Positions 15,401 to 26,824 of a stretch of 64,000 nucleotides of DNA are shown here, in pieces (the first letter of the stretch is position 1; every line of letters starts with the position of its first letter). Source of the DNA: Dermatophagoides farinae (Eukaryota; Arthropoda; Arachnida; Sarcoptiformes; Pyroglyphidae); NCBI RefSeq assembly GCF_024713945.1, contig NC_134682.1, positions 62,001-126,000 on the forward strand, written 5' to 3'. The translations under genes and the position numbers were made by a program. Below the pieces are notes generated by a model. It saw nothing but the letters and a program-made list of their open reading frames with translations. It was not told the origin of the DNA and ran no database searches.

Positions 15401-15809
15401 ATTAACCTCATTGTAAAGAAATCACTACTACTCCTACTACAACAATAACAATGACAACAATGACAACATCATCAAATAGAGTTTCGTTTCGTACAATCAA
15501 TAATTCAAATGAGGACATTAATTTTTTTTCTTTGTTCACTTTGGTTCCGTTTTTGAATCAGTTTTTGGTTTTACAAAAAACCTTTCTCTCTTTCTCTCTT
15601 ATTCTTGAGCCAGAACACACACGCACAAATCATAACCATAATAATCATTAATATAATTGTAAAATGACTATGCAGCATTCACCATTTCTGGAACATGTTC
15701 TGGTTTATCATAACTCCAAATGGATGGATGGCCAGATATAGTGTGTGTGATTCTGACGTTTTGAAAAAAAAAATTTTCATTTTTCCAGTTTAAAAAAAAC
15801 AATAGAAAA
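9407..15809. other. Non-coding stretch upstream of otp
   Basis: Probably otp upstream intron and/or promoter territory, followed by intergenic DNA. A tandem TAAT array lies at 9697-9716, two ATAGATGGC motifs at 11641-11649 (minus) and 11694-11702 (plus), a (GT)n run near 11244-11261, and many CATT and GAT tracts. An ATG-initiated minus-strand frame at 11351-11560 (69 codons) is the nearest candidate for a missing otp 5' exon, but it lacks a good donor and resembles no Otp N-terminus I know. I could not support any gene here. Confidence 0.4.
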
Positions 15810-16104
15810 ATGGCTGAAAAAAGTCTGGTTAATGTGATGCATCAATGGACATTAGCATTGCCAATGGGCAAGTCTAAAGTCACGGACTCGGATAGTTTTC
15901 ATTTTATCAAGATCAAAGTGAGTGGTTGGAATTTTTATTTTTATTTTTTTGAAAATAGAGAAAATGGCTTCGAGCCCGGTGCTAATGCAAAGTTGTGAAT
16001 ATGCCATTTATTTTAATTTACGAGCCAAAATGATGCGGCAGAATGTGACAATTTACCAACTGTGTATGTCATCGTTGATCGATTCCGCCTCGACGTTATC
16101 TTGA
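15810..16104 (+). CDS. Candidate two-exon small gene, 83-residue protein of unknown function
   Basis: I do not recognise this protein. Model: exon 1 at 15810-15917 (ATGGCTGAA..., 36 codons, ending ATCAAA|gtgagt), a 43-nt T-rich intron 15918-15960 ending gaaaatagag, exon 2 at 15961-16104 (47 codons and TGA). Both exons are phase 0. Codon use is balanced, with GCC, TCG and CCG codons unlike the T-rich surroundings, which is the main reason for calling it. The protein has no signal peptide or transmembrane segment; it contains ALPMGKSKVTDSD in the first half and YAIYFNLRAKMMRQN in the second. A competing acceptor two bases upstream would shift frame and stop after eight codons. An AATAAA lies at 16337-16342. 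What else: a fragment of a larger gene, or chance. Confidence 0.4.
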
Positions 16105-19100
16105 ATTTTTTTTTCACACATTCAAACATTGCAAAGAAAACCACCGGAAAAGTTTGCGGCAATGTTTTAATTGTATTTTCTTAATAACCATGTAACGAAA
16201 CACAAAACACACACACACACACTACTACTAATTCATTATGATTATTATTACATGGCTGAATCGTTCATTAATATTGTTGTTATTGTTTGTGTTGGTGTTG
16301 ATGTCATCATTAATATGATACGATCATGGTGATTATAATAAATAATCAAAATGAAAATATGAAAATAAACGACAACACTAGTGCATTGTATGGTTGACAC
16401 AATATATCAAATCACACTTGGCAATCGAAAAAGAATTTTGCCGATTCCCGAGTTTCGTTGGTTGTTGTTGTTGTTGTTGTTGCTGAAGCGAAAAAGTGTT
16501 GTCACAACTCGTGTGACAAATCATTGCCTAAATGTGAGCCGGTCGCTAGTAATGTACTACTGCTGTGTGTGTACTAATAACGACGAGTTAGCATCTCAAC
16601 AGTACGATTCTTGGCTCCAATCAATCCATCATCATTTTTCACGATACGATACATTGGTTGTTTTTCCATTTATTTAAAATGAAAATTTGTCCGACAAGCT
16701 CTGACTACATTCTGTTTGCTTTTTGTATTTCACTCCACTTGTGAGTGCAAAGCAAATATCCATTTCGTTTTAGTTTGCTGTTTGGAAACTGAATCAGGTG
16801 CTTTTCAATCAGTTAGGTCGTCCAATGCGAATGAAATAGACGCCGAGCATAGACTTGATTTCATCTGCGTAAATGCGAATGAATAAAAATTTCATGTTTG
16901 ATTTTTTTTTGCCATTCTTTCTCTCTTGGTGTGAAGCAAAAAAGAAAGAAAAAGGAGTCATAAATGTTCATGTTCATGTTTATTATTATTACCACTATTG
17001 CTGGGGCTGTAATATTTTTTATTCTCATGGTGAATAGGTGATGCGAACAAGGGGAATCGCTGTCTTTGTGTTATTGTTTCTCTTGGGTCTCTCTCTCTCT
17101 CTCTGTTATTGTTTGTTGATGTTTGTTCTAGTTGTTCAATGTAACGATGATCATGATGATGATATGAGATTATTATTGCCTTCCATATATAACAAAGCGA
17201 ACAGCAATAAAATATCGAAAATGAATGAATGGGAGAAAAGTTTTTTCATTTCGTTTCCATTCGGTATGTATGTTGGACGAACGGACTTCCGACACATTAC
17301 ATAACTCTTTGGCTACAAAACACTGGCCACATTATAAATGAGATTCATTTCCTCCTTACCTCGATTGTAATTAATATTCGTGTTTCTTTTCATCATCATC
17401 GGGATTTATTCCGTTGTCGAATTGAAACAGCAAGTACATTTGTTTGGATTAACTGAATGGCAGAAATGTTTATGAACAACTCGATTCAGTTCATATGCGA
17501 TCTATCTATCCATATCTGTGTTGAGAAAATCTCTGAATGTCCAGTGAATGTGAAAAAGTTAAATTCAACTTGCAATATGAAGGGGTGGTCATTACATTTT
17601 GACATTGATAAAGCGAGAAAAAACATGGTCCACTGTGGTTGAATGCAACAAAAAAAACAGGAAAAAAGCCAAAAAGTTTCAGAATCTAGCCAGAAACCGA
17701 AACACAAACACAGAGAGACAGACACAGATGAGATAAGAAAAAATGGCTTGTCCATTGTCGAATGAAATGGAAAATCCGATTTCTTTTACTTTTGTTTTTT
17801 TGTTTTGTTATTCTATCACGCCCGTTTGACATCATTCATTAGCCATTTTTGTTGTTTTGTTATAATGGTTTTACACAAAAAGAGTGGGTCAGTTCAGTTG
17901 CCATAATTAGTGTTGTTTTATGGTTTAGGTGTGTGCAATCGGGTCCCGATCATTGATGGAAAAATGACGTTTCATAAATAATTGGATATCTCATGTATAT
18001 TCTGTTCATAGTTCACTAGATCTGAAAATCGCAACAAAAAATGAACACACCAAAGACAAGATGAGACGTTTTTGACAAGCTATGAACCGGAAAAGCAGCC
18101 TCGGGCCATTTCCATGGATGCTTGTTATATAGTGAACAGCGAATAGATTTACTTTCAAACTCTCATGAGATGTGATGGTTCTGAACCTTCCGACACTTGC
18201 ATCCACATGTACCTTTATCAAGTTCCAACAACAACAGAAAAAAAGTTTGATGTGCTGTATAATGATTAGTTGGTATTTTTCTTTCTGGTTCATTGGGATT
18301 CCCATTTTCAAACCGACTATGAACATTGATGATGAGATTGATTCAATGATGGTGGTGAGGGAAGAAAAATGCTTGTTTTCAGAAAACCAGAAACGTAAAC
18401 GTTTTTTCTCCGTTCTGGCATACCTATTAGTAAACATCACAAATACTAATAATAAGCTGTCTTTTTTGTTTTCACTCGACTTTGAATGTTTGTCAATACA
18501 CGGAAAATGTTGATGGAATATTTTCACTCCAACTAGACAAATGTTACCTGTGGTTTGTAATGTTGTGTTTCAGTGTTGCAAATACATTTATTTGTTTGAG
18601 CCAATTCATTCATTCATTCATTCGTTCATTCAATGACAATTTGTTTGATATATTGCTGCTGCAACAACAACAAAAACATCGACACTAATAATAACAACCA
18701 ACAGTGGTGGTGAATGAATTGAATTGAATTGAATCGAATATTAGATGAATATTGAAACATAACAAACAACAAAAAAAAGAATATAAAACAAGATGCCTGA
18801 ATAATAATCAACAACAAGAAGCTCTTGAAAATGCACTATACCTCATCGTATCCACTTGGGTCTTTCTTGATCCTAGTTCATTCATTCATTCATTTGATCC
18901 AAATATCCCAGGAAATTGTTGCAACGATCCTCCTGTGGTGATTTTAAATTCATTCCATTCTATTAAGTGTGAGTGATAAATGTTTTAAATAAAAATTCAA
19001 CAACAAAATCGAAACACAACACAACACAACCTTTAGTTTGAAAGTATAAAATTTTCCATTTTCAATTCAAATTGTCTGCTTGGTTCGGTCGATTCGAAAT

Positions 19101-21435
19101 TCCATAGAATTGCTGCTTAAGAATGAAAAGATGATTTAGTGTGCAATTGGGACTCGAATGTTTTCTCACTCTGCTCCAATGTCATCATTCAAATTGCGTT
19201 CAGAACAACAACAACAATCGTAATGATTAGCATATGTTAGTCATCAATTTCGACCTTTTCTTTCCACATCCATCAACCGTCATTACCATAAAAGCTATGG
19301 AATTCACCTCATTCAAATTCATTTCAATTTTTCCATACTCTCTTCTTGATTAACTTTACATAACATTTTTCCACAATAAACAGTTTTCTAATCAAATTCA
19401 TTTTGCAATCTGCACAATGTCATTGTGTTTGTGCTGTTTGACTTTTCATCATCGTCATCGTCATAATAATAATAATCATTAATGTCAACATATTGTTTGG
19501 ATCACCATCATTGAAGGGAATCTTAAAGAATTCTGACTTTTACACTCACACACACAGAGAGAGAGGGAGAAAGAGAAAATCTGGATTTGCAGAATGAAAA
19601 ACTTTTATCTTTGCTCGTCCAGAACTAGAATAAAACTTTGACATGTTGAGCTTTTGTCTGTCTCTCTGATTGTGTGGTACTGAGACAAAGAAACGAATCT
19701 GACAACTAGGTATTGATGATGAATCCCATTCAAAAATGGTGGAAATTGCATTTTCAGTCATTCACTGATTCAGTAATCTAAAAATGAGCATTTGAAAGTC
19801 AATTTACACTAATTGTCATTGTCGAAACGATAGCATCGTAGAAAAATGATGAAAATTAATGAACGAGTCAGTAGTTTTGTTTTTATTTATTTAAATTATC
19901 CAAAAAAAACACCAACTTTTTTACGGTGTAATAAACAAATTGCTCTCACTCGATAAATGACTGAATGTTTAGAAAATTGAATCAGTGCTAGTTGATACAT
20001 TGTTTCTCCATTTACAGAGTTAATGTCAACTCTTTTCATTGCAAAACTAAATCGATCGAAAACATTTTTGTTCCATTTTCTCAATTCGAACAAAAAGAAA
20101 CAAAGTCAATTGATCAGTTGAATAATCACAGAGAGACTTGGAAAGAAATGACTTAATTCAGCAATTTCAGATAACACTAGCCAAAACAAACAATAAACCA
20201 TCGAGTAGTTCATAATCGACAATGGCATATTCTTGTTCGGTTGCTCCAAAGTTTTTTTTTCTCAGACAAACTCTTGGCGATTTAACAAATCAGATTGTTT
20301 TCTCTGATTTGTTGTTGCCGTTGTTCACTCATTGATTGCTTTTCGTCGATCGCATACACACAAGATTGAATCCGTTTATCGAAAAGAAACAATTTCCTCT
20401 CAATGACTCTGTATCTGAATCTGAATGACGGTAATGTCGATTCTGTTCTGTTTGGCGCTGTCCTGGTCGATTCTTCCATTATTGTTATTATTATTGCTGT
20501 TGTTGGTGAACTGGAAAAACTTTTTCTAATTATTATCATCATCCACATCAAGTTTATAGTAATAATAATAATTCCATTCCATTGTTTCTACAACTTCTCC
20601 AACTTTTTTTTTCTAAGCACCATCAAACAAGCAGAATTTCGATTTTCGATTCAACAAGACAAACATACAGTATTTGTTGTATTTTTCTGATCGGATCAAA
20701 GTTTTATTATAATGAATCGATTGCCATTTCATTCTCGGTGAATATGGCCCGATGTGATTATCTCACTGTAAAATGGAAAAACAATATTCACAATGAACAA
20801 AAATAAAACAAAACATTGTCTAAACAACAACAAATCAGCGATATGAAACATACTCGATCGATGACCTGTTTGTTTTCCAGATGAATGTGCAAATCCTGTT
20901 AATTCAATTCCAGTGAGTGTGTGTGTGATATGTGTTGGCAAAGATAATTGCATTATTAATTACATAGATCATCATTGACTGCGATGTATAAATAAACCTT
21001 TTATTGTTGTCGTTGTCGTTGATGATGATGATGATGAGAAGAACGAGTCCAGAATTCTCCAAATCCATGGCAGATGCTTTATCAAATTATTAAATAGAAT
21101 ATTCACCTTTCTATGCAGATATGATGATATCATGATTTTCAAAGGAAAAAAGAAATGAAAATCTGGTCGTTGTTGGCTCTGATTGGGTTGACTGGAAATG
21201 GCTTTTCTATTATGTATGATTATATAATACACACACACAGAGAGAGAGATATAATTATAATAGATTTTCTATTCTCTCTCTCTCTCTTTCTCATCATAGA
21301 ACAAACAAACAAATTCAACGGATACATCCATTCTTTAAACATTCACATAAGGTTCCATTATTTGCTTTGCAAACTTCTTTTTTACTCGGTTATTATTATT
21401 CTTTGCAAAATTCTCATCATGATCCTACGGCATAC

Positions 21436-21489
<54 letters not shown>

Positions 21490-22722
21490 AAGTTAAATTT
21501 TGTTCCCTTGTTCTTGTTCTTAAGTATTAGTGAGTCTTAGTCATTTCTTTTTTTCGTTTTTTTCGTTTTTGTTTTCCATGTTGTTGTTGTTGTTGTTATT
21601 TGTTTGGAGCAAATAAGATTGAAAATCGATTTATTATTATGATGAAATGATTGAACGCGAGAGTGAAACCTCGTTATTATAGGAAAAATTCATTCATTCA
21701 TTCAATGATGGTGAATCATCTCGATTGGAATTTTCATTTCTCAGGCATTGCTGAAAATTTACTTGAATTTGCTCGTTGCTAGGTCAGAAAGGGGGATTCA
21801 TTGAAAAAAAATATAAAGAAAATCCAAAACACCAGAATGAACATCAATCTAGCGATTCCATGAACATCTCTCTTATAGACAAAAATATTATTAAATTATT
21901 AAATTCTTGTACTCTCTCCACTCAGAATATGGCCTTTGTTGGTTTCCATTTTCTACTTTTCTCTTTCTCAAACCATCACCAATGAACCAAGAAAATTTAC
22001 CCATTTTTTTCCAAGCGAATCGTCAAGTTTGCTTTGTTTTGTCGCTTTGTTACATTTTGAGTTTGTGTGTGTGTGTGTGTGCGGTTTCTGGTTATTTCTG
22101 GTCGGTTGATATTTTGGTTTCGGTTGATTGAGAAATCGGAAACATGTACAGAAATGGTAGAGAATCGAAAATTTGAATAAACGATTTGCTGCCGAAACAA
22201 AATCGAAAATCCCTGTGCATTCTTCCTATCTTGCTGCCTGTAACTATCCATTCGGATTTGTACATTGGTTTTGGCGAAAGAAAAAAAAATGAAAATGAAA
22301 AATGAAATTGAACAACGTTAAGCTTGTTCCATCCTAACGATTCACAAAAATGGCATCCAATCATTCATAAACATGACTTTCACTCACTCACTCACTTAGA
22401 CAGACAAAGTGAATTTATTTACCATTTTTTCTTTTTGTCAAATGTTGTTGATTTGATATTCTATTTGTATGGATTTTTTTCTATTTTTATTATTCAAAGA
22501 TTCACGAATCCAACATCTCTTCATATTTCCGAATTGCAAATATAACGATTATTCACTTGAACAAACAGCCAATTGAAATGAAATCAATGGTCATTGTCCA
22601 TAATAATGTTTCCTATTCGAATGGGAAATTGGTCATTTCATTCAAATGATCGAATTTAATGAATGCAAAGTATCCGGAATCTGGAGGTGTTTTTTTCCAT
22701 TTCTTTATTTGTTCACATCATC
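16105..22722. other. Non-coding stretch before the first semaphorin exon
   Basis: A/T-rich unique sequence broken by repeats: a (GA)n tract at 21440-21487, (GT)n near 22065-22081, and many CATT runs. It probably contains the promoter and 5' UTR for the semaphorin exon at 22.7 kb, but no start site can be placed. A minus-strand frame open from 18527 to 18006 is unusually long for this base composition but looks like no known protein. Confidence 0.4.
21440..21487. repeat. (GA)n microsatellite
   Basis: An uninterrupted AG/GA dinucleotide run of 48 nt, read directly. It generates an artificial Arg-Glu repeat frame. Confidence 0.97.
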
Positions 22723-23086
22723 ATGACCATCATCAAGAAAACGCACACAATGGACAGAGTAGTACCCACGATAATAATAACTGTCATGGTATGGCTGTCA
22801 ACATTTTGGACATGTCTTGACAATGACAACAGCAATAGTATCATGATCGTGAATGCCATCCTTATCAGCAGCAGTGGAACCAACAACGCCAACACCTATT
22901 CCAATGGGAACAAACATAGTGACAACCATAGTGTTAAATATGGCCAAACATCCAACGTGCAATTCAACGCCCATCATCTTCATGTTGATAATGATGAAGA
23001 AGAAAACTTTTCTCGCCCAAAATATCAACCTCAGCAGCAAAGAGTTTCCTCATCACATCGACAATCAAATTCAACACTAACAAAAG
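22723..23086 (+). CDS. Candidate first coding exon (A) of class-2 semaphorin, with signal peptide
   Basis: The frame opens at 22663; the most likely starts are the Met at 22723 (MTIIKKTHTM, basic) or 22750, each followed by a hydrophobic run (VVPTIIITVMVWLSTFWTC), a typical secretory signal peptide. About 95 polar residues rich in Asn, Ser, His and Gln follow, with an NST glycosylation sequon near the end. The exon stops at a consensus donor (ACAAAAG|gtaagt) in phase 1 with a dangling G. Joined to the 61695 exon, G+AT makes Asp, giving NSTLTK-DHIREFSCG, which fits the segment before the sema domain of Sema2 proteins. The 38.6 kb intron makes this an inference. Alternatives: first exon of another secreted protein gene, or alternative to the exon at 36.3-36.8 kb. 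Confidence 0.55.
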
Positions 23087-23355
23087 GTAAGTTTATGCCG
23101 TTTTTCTTTTCTTCTCTTTCACTTTCTTTTCGCTTCGCTTGTAGCGAATCTAAGATTTGCCATTCGATTCTTTGATTTTGTGAAAAAAACTTTTCAAATA
23201 TGATTCTTTCAGTCACACACTGCATGACAGTGAGAAGAATCGGAATTTTCTCAAACTTGTATGTCTATTGTGCCCATACATAAATATTGCCAATACTTTT
23301 CAATGTTATGTTTGTACAAAACTATTTACAAACCAAAGTTATTTACATTTGAATT

Positions 23356-23357
<2 letters not shown>

Positions 23358-23390
<33 letters not shown>
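23358..23390. repeat. (CA)n microsatellite
   Basis: An uninterrupted CA dinucleotide run of 33 nt about 270 nt downstream of candidate semaphorin exon A. Confidence 0.97.
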
Positions 23391-23392
<2 letters not shown>

Positions 23393-26300
23393 TTTGTCAA
23401 TTTCTGGATCATGGGCACGGGCACATTGTCTATTTGTTGCCATTGAATTTAGTCTTTGTTTGAATTTTTTTTTGTGTTCAATTTTTTTGCGACTCGACGT
23501 GAATTTCGAAATTCACGAATTTGAATTTGAATTTGAATTGATAAGTCGGCAGTTTTTGTCACACACATATCATGCTTTTATTTTGATTCTGAATTCAGCA
23601 AAAAAAAAAAAAAAATAGAAAAATAAAATGTATGGCTCCTGGGTTTTTGTTTTCTTGTATTTTTACATGGCTCCTGTCTGATGATGATGGTGTTGTCATC
23701 AAATTTAATTAGACTTGTCACACTAGTCAATAGTTGATTACGATGATGATGATGATGATGATGACGCCGTTTGGGAATATTGGGGCGCGACAAAAATCAT
23801 CAAAAATTATGATTGCTGAATGATTCATAGCCAATTGTGACAGATCGAACAACGTCAATAAACACATTGTCCGTGTTGAATAGTTTTTTGTTATCTTCTC
23901 GTTTCATTTTCATTGGAAAAAATGTGGTTCTAAAACCATCAAAACTTGGTTTTCGTGATGTTGGAGTTTGAAAGTTTGTTTTTTCCATTTTCCGAAAAGA
24001 AATTCTCACTGTCATTGCCATTCGTAATCTGAATCAAGATGAGTTTTTTTCATATTTTCAACTATTATTTACACAGATTACTTTGGCAATGCTGATGAAA
24101 ATTGCATTTCCTGGATGTGTATCATCATCATCATCATCATCATTTGATCTATGTTGATTATAATCAGTGGATATAAATGAGTTTCTCTCTCTCTCTCTCT
24201 CTTTCCATCATAATCAACATCAGCCAGAATGCTTGAATCAATGATTTTTTTCTCATTCATTCATTCATTCACCTAACCCAAGCAGATAGGACTGACTGAC
24301 TGTGGGGAAATAGATTTCGATTCATTTTGTTGTTGTTGTTATTAGCTTCATGTACACACTAATTATGGAATGAAATGAATGGAACGGTTGCAAGCTCTAA
24401 TGGGACATGATACACACTTTATCTCTTTCTCTCAGTGATGCTCCCCATATAAAAATGATGCTGTCTTGAATCATGTTCTTTTGGATTTTTCGGTTTTTTT
24501 GTATCGAGTATGGTGTAACTAATTCCTTTTTCTTTCATATTCTGGTCAATGTTACGGGCGTTGATTATAATGATGATGACGTTTTTTTTTGTTTGGCCAT
24601 TATTTATATTATATCCAAAGCTAAAACGCTAGTAGCGATTTAGCCGTAATGATGATGATGATGATGATGATGATCACCATAAACGTGGTAATAAATAAAA
24701 TAAGGCTCCATTTCTGTTCATGATTCTCTTTACATTAAAGTAATGCTGTAATTACTGTGTATTTGCAGCAGTTGAATGTTTTCGTTTTAAAACAATGAAT
24801 CTCACATCTCATCATACAAATCAAACGAACGACATTATGACATCACGACCAATTGATTGCAGTCGTTTGTTAATTACATTAAATGTTTTGAAATGAAATG
24901 ACATGAAATGTTTACATCACATGGCATTTGATAATTGTTGAAACACATAATCCATCAATGCTACATGGTTGTCATTTATTAATTTTTGATTCAATTTTCA
25001 ATTTCATAATTTCATAATGGTCACAATGACAGTTGTTTGGTATTGAACATGCAACTAATAAACGATGGGACATTTGTAACCCGAAATAGAAAGGAGGAAA
25101 AATGATCAAATTTCCTCAATTCGTTGGTCTGAACGATTCAGTGGTGTCTAGTTTCGAATTTCATTCATTTTCAATCTCATTCATTCTACTACACAGACTA
25201 CGTGCTAGTTATACAGAATCAGTTTTTTATCTTTCTCATTCATTCAATTTCACCGGGAGTTTCGAATACCAATTCGATCCACATGTTTGTTGTTGTTGTA
25301 TGTGACATGTTTCTGTTTTGTATGTTTTTTTTTTGTCCTGAAACTTTGTTTCGGATTGTTAATAGGAAAAATGGCAAACACGCACCTTGAATCATCATCA
25401 TCATCATCATAATAATAATAAGCTTATCGATGGAATCGACATGAAAACACCGCAAAACCAATGTGATGATGATGACAAGCCAGATGTGCCACACCAAACC
25501 AACACACAGGAATGTCAGCTACGATAAAAAAGGAATATTTTGTTTCATATCTATGTTGGTGTGTGTGACATCTTGGACTTGTTATTTGCAGAAATTGCAC
25601 ACACACACACACTCACACACACACACACATGGAATCCTAAATTGATTTGACGCCTGTCGGTCGTATGTAACCAAACAAATGATGATGGAATCCCTAATAT
25701 ATGGCTGATTACTTTGTTTCATAAAGTTGTCATTACTAATATATCGATAATAAGTGATCTAGTTTCTCCCATGATGGCCATAAATTGACATTTACATATG
25801 CATAACGTATTTATCCGTGCTCGGATGATGATAGAAAAGCCTATTAGTTGTGCCGTACTGCCATCAGATCAATTTGATCTTTTCACTTTAATTATAAATG
25901 GTCGGCACCAATTTTGCGAGCCCAGAAAATTTATCGATGGATAATAAGTTTTTCGACAAACACAGCAGCTTTAGTCCGAACTTTTTTCTCACTTTGGGAT
26001 AATGTTTTATTCTTAACCAGGCCAGCCTTGAGGCTTTCAATATGTGAAAAGCCGAATAGATCCATTCTAGGATCATTAATTAGGTGAGAAAAACACACGC
26101 ACACACACACACACAGTATGCTAGTAGAGACAATATAAATTTCATTAAAAAAGGCTAAAGTGTCAAAAGTCTCTTTCTCTTTCTCATAACATGTGCGTTA
26201 ATTTTGTTTTCTATTAATTCATTCATTCATTCATTGAATGTTTCGTTCACGATCGCGATTCTGGATTCCATTCACTTGTTCGTGTACACTGTACAGGAAT

Positions 26301-26785
26301 GCCATTGGTGATGAAAATAAACTTTTTTAGCTTTCGAACGATTTAAGAATTTTTAAACCAGAAATTTTTGTTTTCCGTTCCATGAATTGATGACATATGG
26401 AATTTTTTTTTGCTCCGATTCCGATGAACCATAACAATGAGTTTTTTTTTTTGTTTTGTTCAGTTTTTTCAATGGAAATCCATAAAGGAGTAAATGTCCA
26501 AACAAACTGTGTGTGTGTGTGTGCCAAATCTAATATAGATTACATTTTCCTTTATTGTGTATGTTTATATTCAGTAGATTAATATCCCATTATATATGGC
26601 CATTGAGTTTTGATGTTGTTTACTTCAGTTGACAGTTGCCTGTGATCGAAATAAATGTCATTTTTTGCATCATGATCTCACTGATCATAATGTGTAGACA
26701 CTGTCTTTTTCTTGTTGTTTGAACTGGATGAAGGAAGTGAAAAGTACATCTCCGAGGCCGGAATATCGATTTTAATCTTTGCTTT

Positions 26786-26787
<2 letters not shown>

Positions 26788-26823
<36 letters not shown>
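26788..26823. repeat. Poly(T)36 tract
   Basis: A homopolymer of 36 T. On the minus strand it would be a poly(A) tail, but the adjacent sequence shows no recognisable retroposed gene or SINE body. Confidence 0.95.
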
Positions 26824-26824
<1 letters not shown>

